NCBI GenBank assembly: GCA_035293805.1
Contig: DATGMD010000086.1
Coordinates: 1 to 64,000, forward strand
Direction of reading: 5' to 3'
Length of the DNA: 64,000 nt
DNA from: JAJPHF01 sp035293805
GTDB taxonomy: Bacteria > Chloroflexota > UBA6077 > JAJPHF01
The notes beneath the pieces were generated by a model. The model was not told where the DNA came from, ran no database searches, and was given only the letters and a program-made list of their open reading frames with translations. Shown one piece after another: positions 25,125 to 34,602 of the stretch. The translations under genes were made by a program, and so were the position numbers. The first letter of the stretch is position 1; each line of letters starts with the position of its first letter.

Positions 25125-26321
25125 ATGCAACAGAACCGGCTGCTGACCGCGCTCAGCGTGGGCCACAGCATCGAGCACTGGTACGAGGGGGCGTTCTGGA
25201 TCTTCCTGGCGGTGGCGAGCAAAGAGCTGGGGCTGTCGTTCGCCGAGGCGGGCGCGCTCGCCTCGGCGCGGGCGCTGCTCGGCGCCTTCGGCCACTTGGG
25301 CGCGGGCGCCGTCAGCGACATCGTCGGCCGCCCCACGCTCATGCTTACCGGCTGCCTGGCCTGGCTGGGGCTCGCCTTCTGCCTGCTCGGTATCGCGCCC
25401 GGCTACCTGGTGCTGCTCGTGCTCGCCGGCGCCCTCGGGGTCGGCTCCGGCCTATGGCACCCGCCGGCGATGGCGATCCTCTCCGGCCGGTTCCCAGACC
25501 GTCGCGGCTTCGTGCTGTCGCTGCACGAGCTGGCCGGCAACGTCGGCACCGCGCTCACGCCATCGATCGTGGGCCTCGCGATCGTCGCCTTCCCCTGGCG
25601 GGCGGTGCTGCTGGCGCAGCTCCTCCCCGGCGTGGTGATGGGCGCGCTCTTCTGGGTCGTGGCGCCCAAGCTGAGCCGGGTCGAGGCGCGCCCCACGCTC
25701 CGGCGCTACCGGGCGGGGCTGGTCGAGATCCTCCGCAACCGCACGATCCTCGCCATGTCGCTGGTGTCGGGCCTGCGCTCGGCCACCCAGACGACGCTGC
25801 AGACCTTCCTGCCGCTCTTCCTGGCCTACAGCTACGGCCTCGACGCGGCGAGCATGGGCTTCTACCTCACGGCGCTGGCCATCCTCGGCGTGCTCTCGCC
25901 GCTGCTCGGCGGCCCCGTCTCCGACCGCATCGGGCGGCGACCGGTGCTGCTCGTGGGCCTGCTGGCGATCGGGCTGCTCGGGCTGCTCATCCCGTGGGCC
26001 GCGCCGGGCGCGCCGCTGGTCGCCACGCTCGGGGGCGTGGGGCTGTTCCTGTTCGCGCTGCGCTCGGTGGTCTTCGCGTACGCGCTCGACGTGGCGCCCG
26101 GCGAGATGGGCGCCAGCACGGTCGGCGTGCTCTTCGGCGCCCAGCAGATCGTGACGGCGTTCTGCCCCGCTCTGGTGGGCCTCTTCGCCGACCACGCCGG
26201 GCTCGGGGCCGCGCTGCTGCTGGCCGCGGTCTTCTCGCTCGCCGGCGCGCTCGTCGTCGCCGCGTTGCCGCTGCTGGAGCGCGCCGCGGCCGCTGCCCCG
26301 GCCAGCGCTTCGGCGCCCTGA
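25125..26321 (+). CDS. Major facilitator superfamily transporter
   Basis: 398 residues with twelve predicted membrane helices. The loop 2-3 motif SDIVGRPTLML and its loop 8-9 counterpart SDRIGRRPVLL are the two half-repeats of MFS antiporter signature A. A HSIEHWYEG start in helix 1 is characteristic of an MFS subgroup related to fosmidomycin-resistance proteins. A TATAAT (25067-25072) precedes ATG 25125, although the -35 is poor. The substrate is unknown. Its neighbours are the divergent M24-fold gene and the convergent UbiD gene. Confidence 0.85.
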   Translation: MQQNRLLTALSVGHSIEHWYEGAFWIFLAVASKELGLSFAEAGALASARALLGAFGHLGAGAVSDIVGRPTLMLTGCLAWLGLAFCLLGIAPGYLVLLVLAGALGVGSGLWHPPAMAILSGRFPDRRGFVLSLHELAGNVGTALTPSIVGLAIVAFPWRAVLLAQLLPGVVMGALFWVVAPKLSRVEARPTLRRYRAGLVEILRNRTILAMSLVSGLRSATQTTLQTFLPLFLAYSYGLDAASMGFYLTALAILGVLSPLLGGPVSDRIGRRPVLLVGLLAIGLLGLLIPWAAPGAPLVATLGGVGLFLFALRSVVFAYALDVAPGEMGASTVGVLFGAQQIVTAFCPALVGLFADHAGLGAALLLAAVFSLAGALVVAALPLLERAAAAAPASASAP

Positions 26322-26379
26322 GCGCGTGAGCGCGCCCGCCGCGCGGAGCCCGTGGAGTGTCTGCCCGCTCGCCGGCGCG

Positions 26380-27807
26380 CTACCGCTCGATCCCGTAGCG
26401 CTCCCATTGCGCGTCCACCCGCTCCAGGTGCGCCCGCGGTGGCAGCGCGGCCGGCGGGAACTCGTGCTTGCGGGTCGCGTCGATGCCCACTTTCGAGCCG
26501 ATCAGGCGCGCGTGGTCGTCGGCGGGCACCGGGTACGGCGCCTGGGCGGGGTCCAGGTTCATCGCCAGCGTGTCGCGAAAGATGTAGACGTCCTGCTGCG
26601 GCTGGACCCGGAAGCTCATCGCCCACTCGACCTCGAACGAGTCCCGGATGTCGATGTCGTCGTCCACGACGATGATCTACTTGGCGAACTGCGGGTAGGT
26701 CGACCAGACCGACCACATGACCTGCTGCGGCTGGGCGGCGTAGTCCTTCCGCAGCGCCACCACCAGGCAGGCCGACGAACCGCCGCTCTCGCGCCAGTAC
26801 ACGTCCCGCACGGGCAGGCCCAGGTAGTCCTTCAGGTGGCGAAGGACCTGCTGACCGCGGCCGATGCCCCGGATGCACGAGCTTTCGCTGGGCGGCATCT
26901 GGCTCAGGAACGCCTGATAGATCGGCTCGCGCCGCCGCGTGAGGCAGCTTACCTCCAGCACCGCGCTCTTGCCGCCCGCGCCCATGTAGCCCGTGAACTC
27001 CCCGAACGGCCCCTCGTGCTCCAGGCGCTCCGGGTCCACCCAGCCCTCCAGCACGTACTGCGCGGTCGCGGGCACCTGCAGGTCCACCGTGCGCGCGCGG
27101 ACCACGCCCAGCGCCGCGCCCCGCAGCCCGCCGGCGACGGCCAGCTCGTCCATGCCGTAGGGCAGCCGCGTCACCGAACAGAGGCTCACCGTGGGGTCTG
27201 GCCCCACCGCGACGGCCACGGGCATCTTGCGGCCCAGCGCGCGGTACTTGCGCAGGTGGATGGCGAAGTGCTGGGTGCCCTCCAGGTGAAACCCGCCGAT
27301 CCCGGCGCGGCGCGGGCCGTGGAGCTGCATGCGGTAGGTGCCGACGTTGCGCTCGCCGGTCTCCGGGTCGTGCGTGATGACGCAGGGAGCGGTAAAAAAC
27401 GGCGCCGGGTCGTGCTCGACCGTCCAGCTGGGCAGGGGAATCTCGCGCAGGTCAACGGCGTCGCCCTCCGCGATCACCTCCTGGCAGGGGCCGCTGCTGA
27501 CCGCCACAGGCGGGATGGGCGCGGCTTGCGCCTGCTGCCAGCGCGCGGTGATCCCCGCCACGTCGCACTCCAGCGCCGTGGCGTAGATCGTCGGCGACCC
27601 GCCCACGATGCCCACCGCCACCGGCGCCGTGAAGCCCCGCACGTTCTCGAAGAGCAGGGCCGGACGGCGCTCGGTCGGGATGCGCTGGAACACCCGCCGC
27701 ACCACGGCGGCGATCTCCCAGTCCTTGTCGACTTCGGCTCGTACCCGCTGCAGCAGCCCCTGCCGGTCGAGCGTCTCGACGTACTCTTGCAAGTCAGCGT
27801 ACGGCAT
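26380..27807 (-). CDS. UbiD-family decarboxylase interrupted by one in-frame amber codon
   Basis: A 476-codon frame matches UbiD end to end: an N-terminal FLPR-type start, a catalytic region GPFGEFTGYMG, and a C-terminal VVDDDIDIRD...GSKVGIDATRK segment. A single TAG (26677-26679) falls between AK and IIVVDDD, where relatives often have Trp or Phe; TGG to TAG is one change. Without readthrough the protein stops at about 376 residues and loses its last ~100. UbiD enzymes use prenylated FMN to decarboxylate aromatic or unsaturated acids. ATG 27807 (or GTG 27810) is 10 bp after the LigB-type gene, so they are co-transcribed. It may be a fresh pseudogene, an amber-suppressed gene or a sequencing error. 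Confidence 0.8.
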
Positions 27808-27817
27808 CACGACATCC

Positions 27818-28867
27818 CTAGGCGCGAAAGCTCGCGATGACCTTGTTCGAGTTCATGACGTGGCTCTCGATCAACACGGCGTCCCGCGTGCGCAGGCCCA
27901 GCTCGGCCATCGCGCCCACCAGGCAGAACCAGTTCAGCAGCTCCTGCTGGCCGCTGTCCTCGACCTGACTAAGCGTCCGCTCCCGCCAGACCGCGTAGTC
28001 GCCGGCGACCAGCGCCGCGAACAGTTCTCGGTCCGCGGCCAGGTCGGGATACAAGCAATAGTGCTTCGGCGTGAGGAAGGAGTGCGACCAGCTCGACGAG
28101 GCGACGAGCGCGACGCGCCACGGGCTCGCGGCGAGCGTCCGCGCGCACGCGGCGCCCAGCTCGAAGCAGCGGCGTGGCGAGGGCGACGGCGGGTCCAGCT
28201 CGTCCTCGCCGACCGCTTCCCCCAGCCCGCCCATGTAGCCGCGAAACCGGATGACCCGCCGGCCGAAGCAGTTCACGGCGAACGGCACGAGGGGATAGGG
28301 GAAGCCGCGGCGGTCCCAGTCGAGGTAGAGCACGGTGTTAATGAACGCGTGCCCCAGCTCGACGTGCAACGGTCGGTAGGCATACGCCACGTCGAACCCC
28401 GCGTGCAGCAGCCCCGCGGTCAAGAGCTTGGCGCCCGCCTGGTGCCCCGGGACCTGCAGCAGCATGTCGTCGGGCTCGCCCCAGTAGTTCGGCGCCCCGC
28501 CGGCGCGGCGCCAGGGGTGGCACGCCAGGCGCTCGTACGCCAGCACGCAGAACGCCGGCATGACGTCCTCGGTGAAGTTCTCGTACTGGTCATCGCCCCA
28601 CACGACGACGAAGTCCGGCGCGAACTCGTCGAGGATGTCCCGCGCGCGGCGCAGCTCCCGCACCAGCGCGGCGCGATGTCGCTCTGCCGCCGCCGCCCCT
28701 TCGTCCTCGCCCCACTCGTCCCGCATGGCCGCGGGCCAGCCGGCGGGCACGCGCAGGCGCTCGGGGAGCCCGGGGTCCGCCAGGGTCCGCGGCAGTGAGA
28801 TCGGGCGGATGGTACGCGGGGTGAGCGCGGGATAATGGGTCACGCCCAGCCCTAAGATGTCCCCCAT
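27818..28867 (-). CDS. LigB-type (class III) extradiol ring-cleavage dioxygenase
   Basis: About 349 residues starting at ATG 28867 behind AGGAGGGGG. The fold of protocatechuate 4,5-dioxygenase beta subunits is seen: an early His in LGLGVTHYPAL, the D-F-V-V-V-W-G-D-D strand, a LGHAFINTVLY segment with a likely Fe-ligand His, and SSSWSHSFLTPKH. The family inserts O2 into catechol-type rings using Fe(II). Next to a Rieske oxygenase and UbiD it likely cleaves the dihydroxylated ring. Confidence 0.8.
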   Translation of the reverse strand: MGDILGLGVTHYPALTPRTIRPISLPRTLADPGLPERLRVPAGWPAAMRDEWGEDEGAAAAERHRAALVRELRRARDILDEFAPDFVVVWGDDQYENFTEDVMPAFCVLAYERLACHPWRRAGGAPNYWGEPDDMLLQVPGHQAGAKLLTAGLLHAGFDVAYAYRPLHVELGHAFINTVLYLDWDRRGFPYPLVPFAVNCFGRRVIRFRGYMGGLGEAVGEDELDPPSPSPRRCFELGAACARTLAASPWRVALVASSSWSHSFLTPKHYCLYPDLAADRELFAALVAGDYAVWRERTLSQVEDSGQQELLNWFCLVGAMAELGLRTRDAVLIESHVMNSNKVIASFRA

Positions 28868-28991
28868 GCTGACCCCCTCCTTGCCCTCCCTGCTCTCCGC
28901 CTGCGTTGCGCGCCCACGGGCGATGGACGCACCGCTTTGTCCGTGCCGTCCACGGGACGCTCGCCCCGGTCCTCGCCCCTCGGCGAAGCGC

Positions 28992-29486
28992 TCACAGTAC
29001 GATGCTGATGGCGCCATGCTCCCGCAACGATTCCTGGTCCAGCGTCGCGCGCCGATAGCGGATCTTGAACCCGTCGTCCTCCCGCAGCAGCGTGTAGTCG
29101 TAGCGGCCCACGTAGGGCGCCTCCCGCCCCTCCCGGAAGCGATACACCACGAACGACGCCGTCACCCTCACCAGATCGTCCGTTACGTCGAGCAGCCGCA
29201 CGTTGGTGATCAGCCGCCGCGTGCGCGACCAGGGAAACTCGCGGTGGGCGTGGCGGCTCTTGAGACGGTTCACGCGGCCCTGCAAGCGCGTGAAGTCGTC
29301 GTCCACGAACACCAGGTCGCGCGCGGGATCGCCCTCCGGCAGGTCCGTGGTCGGCACCACGTAGCGCGCCTCGGGCACGAACAGCGCCAGCCACTCGTCC
29401 AGCCGCCACTCGTCCAGCAGCGCCGCCTCGGCGTAGAGAAAGTCCTCCACCGCGGATCGCAGCGCGGCCCTGTCGCTCAGACTCAT
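28992..29486 (-). CDS. Ring-hydroxylating dioxygenase beta subunit
   Basis: 164 residues with the NTF2-like cone fold of Rieske dioxygenase beta subunits: EDFLYAEAALLDEWRLDEWLALF, then RSRHAHREFPWSRTRRLITNV-like and SFVVYRFREGREAPYVGRYDYTL strands. ATG 29486 is two bases past the alpha subunit stop, so the two are translationally coupled. It is structural and has no cofactor. Confidence 0.88.
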   Translation of the reverse strand: MSLSDRAALRSAVEDFLYAEAALLDEWRLDEWLALFVPEARYVVPTTDLPEGDPARDLVFVDDDFTRLQGRVNRLKSRHAHREFPWSRTRRLITNVRLLDVTDDLVRVTASFVVYRFREGREAPYVGRYDYTLLREDDGFKIRYRRATLDQESLREHGAISIVL

Positions 29487-29488
29487 CG

Positions 29489-30808
29489 TCAGCGCCTCGC
29501 CGCGGCGAACGCCCGCTCGTCGACCGGCGGCGCCTCGTGCTGCCCTTGCACCATCGCGTGCCACTGCCGCCAGAAGGTGCGCATCTGCATCTCGTCGTCG
29601 TCGAGCGGCTCGCGGTGCATCCCCCGCGAGAGGTCCGACCACTCCACGCCGCCGGAGCGAAATCCCGCCTGGCAGGACTCCAAGGCCTCGACGTCGTCGG
29701 GTGTGGCGAACCCGCCCGGCCCGAGGAACGTTAGGGAATACTCCATGCGGTAGGCTCGCAGGTCCGCGCGCTCGTGGCGCGGCACCAGCTCCCACTGGGC
29801 CACGTCCATCCGGTCGGGCGCCGTCGGCCAGATCTGGCGCAGGCGGAACCCCGACAGCGTGTCCTGAAACACCAGGTTCGGGAAGATGACGATGAAGCGC
29901 GACAGCTCGGCCATCTGCTGCCCGCGCGCCTGGCCGTACCGTTCGATGAGCGCGGCGCGCAGGCGGGTGATCTCGGCGTTGGCGGCCTCGCTCCACAGCG
30001 GGCTCGGGTAGGCAATGGTCCGGCCCGGCGTCGGCAAGAGCATCGCGGCGTGCCGCCCGCTCAGCGCGAGGGCGCGGGAGCGCGCGCGCTGCTCCTGGCG
30101 GCTGAGCTGGTCGACGCCCGCCGCCGCCCGCCGCTGGGCCATGTACTCGAAGTACGTCTGGTGGACGGTGGCGATGTGATAGTTGTCGATGCTGTTCTCG
30201 ATCAGGAGCTTCCAGTTGGCGTTGATCGCGTAGCGGGCCGAGCCGGCGATCACTCCCCAGCCACCCAACAGCTCGGCCGAGTCCATCGTCTGATCGATGT
30301 ACTCCTTGGCCTCGCCGAGATAGGTGGCGAGGTCCTCGCCGTCGGGGGCGAAGCTCACGAAGTACAGGCCACGGTAGCTCTCCAGGCGCGGCGGGGCCTT
30401 CAGGCCAAGCTCCGTCCGGTCGAAGGCCGCCGAGTAGCCCCCCTCATCGGGTACGCCGATCAGCTCGCCCTGCGTGTTGAAGGTCCATGCGTGGTAGAAG
30501 CACTGAAACTGCTCGGCCCGGCCCTGCTCCTGCCGACACACCATGGCGCCGCGATGCGTGCAGGTATTGTGAAACGCGCGGATCTGCCCATCCCGCCCGC
30601 GCACGAGGAACAGCGGGTGGCCGGCCACGGTGCGGCGGCGGTACTCGCCCGGCTGGGCGAATTCCGACTCGTGCCCAACGTACAGCCAGCACCGCTCGAA
30701 GATCTGCTCCTGCTCCCGGGCCAGGATCTCCGGCGCGGTCATCGTCGAGCGGTGTACGCGGAAGATGCCGTCGAGCGGACGGTCGACCACCAGGCTGGCG
30801 AGATCCAT
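29489..30808 (-). CDS. Rieske non-heme iron ring-hydroxylating oxygenase alpha subunit
   Basis: 439 residues. The Rieske [2Fe-2S] motif is C-x-H in TCTHRGAM followed by C-x2-H in QCFYHAW (about residues 80-105). The catalytic Fe(II) triad begins D-x2-H-x4-H in SIDNYHIATVH (about 208-216), and the bridging Asp between the centres is present. It would dihydroxylate or O-dealkylate an aromatic acid together with the beta subunit. No ferredoxin or reductase gene is adjacent. It is followed by the ring-cleavage and UbiD genes. Confidence 0.92.
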   Translation of the reverse strand: MDLASLVVDRPLDGIFRVHRSTMTAPEILAREQEQIFERCWLYVGHESEFAQPGEYRRRTVAGHPLFLVRGRDGQIRAFHNTCTHRGAMVCRQEQGRAEQFQCFYHAWTFNTQGELIGVPDEGGYSAAFDRTELGLKAPPRLESYRGLYFVSFAPDGEDLATYLGEAKEYIDQTMDSAELLGGWGVIAGSARYAINANWKLLIENSIDNYHIATVHQTYFEYMAQRRAAAGVDQLSRQEQRARSRALALSGRHAAMLLPTPGRTIAYPSPLWSEAANAEITRLRAALIERYGQARGQQMAELSRFIVIFPNLVFQDTLSGFRLRQIWPTAPDRMDVAQWELVPRHERADLRAYRMEYSLTFLGPGGFATPDDVEALESCQAGFRSGGVEWSDLSRGMHREPLDDDEMQMRTFWRQWHAMVQGQHEAPPVDERAFAAARR

Positions 30809-30940
30809 GATCGCTGCTCCGTGCGCCCAAGCGTCGGCGGCCAGGCCAGAATCGATTCTACTCGGCCGGCGAGCGCGGAGCGAGGCCGCTGCGCCGCGAG
30901 CACGGTCGGCCCGAGGGCGGCATCAAGCTGTGCGCCGACC

Positions 30941-33310
30941 TCAGACCGCCGCACGGCGGGCGAACGGCGAGCGCTGCACCAGGTCCAGCACGCGCTCGGG
31001 CGTGAGCGGCAGGGCATTAGCTGCCGCGCCCTCGGGCCGTAGCGCGTCCATGACGGCGTTCGCGATGGCCGCCGGCACCGGGATGGTCCCGGCCTCCCCC
31101 ACGCCCTTGAAGCCGCCCGACGTGTGCGGCGACGGCGTGTGCAAGTGCGCGGTCCGCACGGCCGGCACCTCGCGGGCCGTCGGGATCAGGTAGTCCAGCA
31201 GCGAGGCCGTGAGGAGCTGCCCGTGCTCGTCGTAGCGCAGCTCCTCGTAGAGCGCGCCGCCGATGCTCTGGGCGATCGCGCCGACGAGCTGGCCGTCCAC
31301 GAGCATGGGGTTCACCACGGTGCCGCAGTCGTCCACGGCCACGTACTGGAGGAGCCGGATGCCGCCCGTCTCAGGATCGACCTCGACCTCGCAGGCGTGC
31401 GTCGCATACGAATAGGCGCTCCCGGCCGGGTCGAAGGTCGCGCTCGCCTCCAGCCCGGGCGCCAGGCCGGGCGGCAGCCGGTGCGCCAGCGCGGCCGCGA
31501 GCGCGACCTCGGCCAGCCCGAGCCGCCGTGTCGGGCTGCCCCGCACCGCCACGTGCCCCTCGGCCAGCGCGACGTCGCTCGGCGCCACCTCGAGCTGGTG
31601 CGCCGCGACCTGCAAGAGCTTGTCGCGCACCTGCCGCGCGGCGAGCAGCGCCGCGGAGCCGCCGGTGGTCATCCCGCGGCTGGCCGCCGTGCCGTAGCCG
31701 GAGTACGGACAGCGATCGGTGTCGCCCAAGAGCACGCGCACCTGGCTGGGCTCCACCTGCAGCACGTCGGCGCAGATCTGGGCGAGCGCCGTCTCGTGCC
31801 CCTGGCCGCTCGGGACGAGCGAGCAGGCGAGCGTGACCGTCCCATCGGGCTCGACGCGCACGACCGCGGACTCGTAGGCGCCGTGGCGCCGGCCCGCCCG
31901 CGCCATGGCGGCCGAGGAGATGGTCGTCGACTCCACGGTGCATGCCACGCCGAGCCCGCGGAGCACCCCCTGCGCCCGCAGCGCCGCGTGCTCCGCGCGG
32001 CGCGCCTCCCAGCCGACCAGCTCCAGGGCCCGGCGCAGCGCCTCCGGGTAATCGCCGCTATCGAACTCCCCCCGGCCGCTCGCGTTCGGATAGGGCAGCT
32101 CGTCGGGGCGCACCAGATTGCGCCGGCGCACCTCGGCCGCGTCGAGGCCTAGTCGCGCCGCGAGCGCGTCCAGGCCCCGCTCCATGGCGAACGTAGCCTG
32201 CGGCTTGCCGAAGCCGCGGTAGGCGCCGACCGGCATCTTGTTGGTCACCACCGCCTCAAGCTCCACCGCGTAGGCGCCGAGCCGGTACGGCCCTGGAATC
32301 TGGTACATCGTCACGGTGGCGGCCGACGGCCCGCGCGAGTGCGGGTGCGCCCCGACGTCGACCCGCACCCGCGCGCGGGCGCCGAGCAGCGTGCCGTCGC
32401 GGCGCGCGGCCAGCTCCAGGTCGATCCGCTGCTCGCGGGCGTGAATGGTGGCCAGCAGGTGCTCGCGGCGGTCCTCGATCCAGCGCACGGGCCGCCCGGT
32501 GCGCAGCGCGAAGAGCGCGACCAGCACTTCCTCGGGATACACGTGCAGCTTGGAGCCGAAGGCGCCGCCCACGTGCGGCGCGATCACCCGCAGCCGGTGC
32601 TCGGGGAAGCCGAGCCGCTCCGCCAGAACGCTGCGCTCGACGTGTGCCGCCTGGGTGGCGAGCCAGACGGTCAGCTGCTCGCTGCCGGCGTCGTACTGCG
32701 CCGCCACCCCCCGCGTCTCGATGGGCAGCGGGGCGTGGCGGGGATAGGACACCCGCTGGCGCACGACCACGTCCGCGCCCGCGAACGCGGCCTCGACGTC
32801 CCCCCGCCGGTCGCGCAGCCCGAACCCCAGATTGTCGCCCCACTCGGGGTACAGGAGCGGCGCTCCCGCCCCGAGCGCCTCGTCCATGTCCACCACGGCC
32901 GGCAGTGGCTCGTAGGCGACCGCGACGGCCTCGGCGGCGTCCTCCGCGGCGTAGCGCGTCGGCGCGAGCAGCGCCGCCACCGCCTGCCCGGCGTAGTGGA
33001 CGCGGTCGCGTGCCAGCACGGGGAAGGAGTCGCAGCGCATGCTGGGCAGGATCCAGTTGATGGGGATCGCGCGGGCCGGGCCGGGGAGGTCGGCTGCGGT
33101 CAGGAAGTCGGCCACGCCGTCCCCCAGCGCGCTGCGGTCGACGCCCAGGATGCGGGCGTGCGCGTGCGGACTGCGCACCACGCACATCTCGAGCAGGCCG
33201 GGCAGATGCAGGTCGGCGACGAAGCGGGCCGCGCCGGTGAGCAGCCGGCGGTCCTCCTTGCGTGGGATCGCGCGCCCGATCCATCCGTTGGCTGCTGTGC
33301 TCTGGGCCAC
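30941..33310 (-). CDS. Xanthine dehydrogenase/CO dehydrogenase family molybdopterin-binding subunit
   Basis: 789 residues from GTG 33310, chosen because GGAGG lies five bases upstream; the longer frame crosses repeats and lacks family similarity. The N-terminal a/b hammerhead has IGRAIPRKEDRRLLTG and PHAHARIL. The Moco domain shows PHVGGAFGSK, the VGAYRGFGKPQ loop, the PSGQGHET stretch and the terminal GGFKGVGEAGTIP with the conserved catalytic Glu. The FAD and 2Fe-2S subunits usually encoded beside it are absent, so they must lie elsewhere or the protein is an orphan. It probably hydroxylates an aldehyde or N-heteroaromatic. Confidence 0.9.
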   Translation of the reverse strand: MAQSTAANGWIGRAIPRKEDRRLLTGAARFVADLHLPGLLEMCVVRSPHAHARILGVDRSALGDGVADFLTAADLPGPARAIPINWILPSMRCDSFPVLARDRVHYAGQAVAALLAPTRYAAEDAAEAVAVAYEPLPAVVDMDEALGAGAPLLYPEWGDNLGFGLRDRRGDVEAAFAGADVVVRQRVSYPRHAPLPIETRGVAAQYDAGSEQLTVWLATQAAHVERSVLAERLGFPEHRLRVIAPHVGGAFGSKLHVYPEEVLVALFALRTGRPVRWIEDRREHLLATIHAREQRIDLELAARRDGTLLGARARVRVDVGAHPHSRGPSAATVTMYQIPGPYRLGAYAVELEAVVTNKMPVGAYRGFGKPQATFAMERGLDALAARLGLDAAEVRRRNLVRPDELPYPNASGRGEFDSGDYPEALRRALELVGWEARRAEHAALRAQGVLRGLGVACTVESTTISSAAMARAGRRHGAYESAVVRVEPDGTVTLACSLVPSGQGHETALAQICADVLQVEPSQVRVLLGDTDRCPYSGYGTAASRGMTTGGSAALLAARQVRDKLLQVAAHQLEVAPSDVALAEGHVAVRGSPTRRLGLAEVALAAALAHRLPPGLAPGLEASATFDPAGSAYSYATHACEVEVDPETGGIRLLQYVAVDDCGTVVNPMLVDGQLVGAIAQSIGGALYEELRYDEHGQLLTASLLDYLIPTAREVPAVRTAHLHTPSPHTSGGFKGVGEAGTIPVPAAIANAVMDALRPEGAAANALPLTPERVLDLVQRSPFARRAAV

Positions 33311-33461
33311 CGCTTCCTCCGCCAAGCCTCTACCGCTTCCGCCTATGACCGGATGCCCCCCCATCCTACACAGGGCGGCCGCCCGCGACCAATGCCCCAT
33401 TACCGGCCAGCCCCGTGCGGGCGGCGTGCTCGGGCTGGCCGCCTGTCCCGGGAATCCGGGT

Positions 33462-33548
33462 GGCGCCCCACCCCGCGCGGCCGGTACGCCCTGCTCGCCA
33501 ACCTGGGCTCGGGCAAGCTGGCGGCGCCCCACCCCGCGCGGCCGGTAC
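33462..33548. repeat. 61-bp-period direct repeat (26-bp core twice)
   Basis: A 26-bp core starting GGCGCCCCACC and ending GGCCGGTAC occurs at 33462-33487 and 33523-33548, with a degenerate third unit further left around 33405-33460. It lies in the divergent promoter region of the molybdopterin-subunit and cyclodeaminase-like genes. Confidence 0.7.
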
Positions 33549-33601
33549 ACTTCGGGTAACGGCCTACCCCATGACTCCAGGACCGAAGGTGGTGCGAAGC
33601 G

Positions 33602-34582
33602 ATGCTGCTGCTGCGACATGAGGAGATCGCGGGCCTGCTGACGACCGACGAGACCATCGCGGCGGTGCGGGCGGCGCTGGTCGAGCAGGGCGAGGGCGCC
33701 GTCGACCTGCCGCCGCGCCTCACTGTCGACTCGTCGGCCGGCCGCGGCTGGCTGCGGCTGATGCCCACGCTGCTGAACCGCTCCGGCTACATGGGCTACA
33801 AGGCGATGCACTCCACGCCCGGCGTCGGCGTGCGCTACCTGGTGGCCCTGTACGCGATGGCGAGCGGCGAGCTACTCGCGCTCGTCGACGCCGACTGGAT
33901 CACGGCAGCGCGCACGGCGGCGGTGGCGGCCGTTGCCACCGACGTGCTCGCGCGCCCGCGCATCCAGCAGGCCGGCATCCTCGGCTCCAGTCACCAGGCC
34001 CGCGCGCTGCTCACCGCCCTCTCGCGGGTCCGCGCCCTGCCGAGCGTGCGCGTCTACAGTCCGACCGCCGCCAACCGCGAGCGCTTCGCCGCCGAGCTGA
34101 GCCGCCAGCTGGCACTCCCCGTCACCGCCGTCGCGTCCCTCGACGCGCTGCTCGCCGACTGCGACCTGCTCGGCTGCGCCATCCGCCCCGGCGCCACGCC
34201 CGTGCTGCGCGGCGACGCCCTCGCGCTCGGCGTCCACGTGAACGCGCTCAGCTCCATCCGCCCGGAGTCCCGCGAGCTGGACGACAGCGTCTGGCGCCGC
34301 GCCAGCTGCGTCGTCGTGGACGACCGCGCCCACGCGTTCGAGTCCGGCGACGGCCAGAGCGCGCTGCGCAGCAGCAGCGCCCGCCAGGACGACGTGGCCG
34401 AGCTGTGGGAGGTCATCGCGGGGCGACGCCCCGGCCGCCGCTCCCCCGACGACGTGACGCTGTTCAAGGCCGTCGGCACCGGCCTGCTCGACCTGGCGCT
34501 CGCCATCGCCATCTACGAGCGCGCCCGCGAGCGCGGCCTGGGCGCCGACGTTGGCGGGTTCCCGCGCCTGCGCCCCTTCTGA
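33602..34582 (+). CDS. Ornithine cyclodeaminase/mu-crystallin family protein
   Basis: 326 residues, relative of the protein at 18373. It has LLLRHEEIAGLLTTDETI, the substrate lysine region GYMGYKAMHS, ALVDADWITAARTAAVAAVA, the nucleotide loop AGILGSSHQARALL and a KAVGTGLLDLALA end. It uses NAD(P)H and probably acts on a cyclic imine or an alpha-amino or keto acid. It is divergent from the molybdenum hydroxylase. Confidence 0.85.
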   Translation: MLLLRHEEIAGLLTTDETIAAVRAALVEQGEGAVDLPPRLTVDSSAGRGWLRLMPTLLNRSGYMGYKAMHSTPGVGVRYLVALYAMASGELLALVDADWITAARTAAVAAVATDVLARPRIQQAGILGSSHQARALLTALSRVRALPSVRVYSPTAANRERFAAELSRQLALPVTAVASLDALLADCDLLGCAIRPGATPVLRGDALALGVHVNALSSIRPESRELDDSVWRRASCVVVDDRAHAFESGDGQSALRSSSARQDDVAELWEVIAGRRPGRRSPDDVTLFKAVGTGLLDLALAIAIYERARERGLGADVGGFPRLRPF

Positions 34583-34602
34583 GCCTGGCCATCGGCCGGC
34601 GC

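Noticed and set aside
33462..33548. CRISPR-like repeats
   Set aside because: Only two cores and no consistent spacers; better read as a promoter-region duplication.
33310..33811. Longer N-terminus of the molybdopterin subunit
   Set aside because: The extension crosses direct repeats and lacks similarity; GTG 33310 has an ideal ribosome site.
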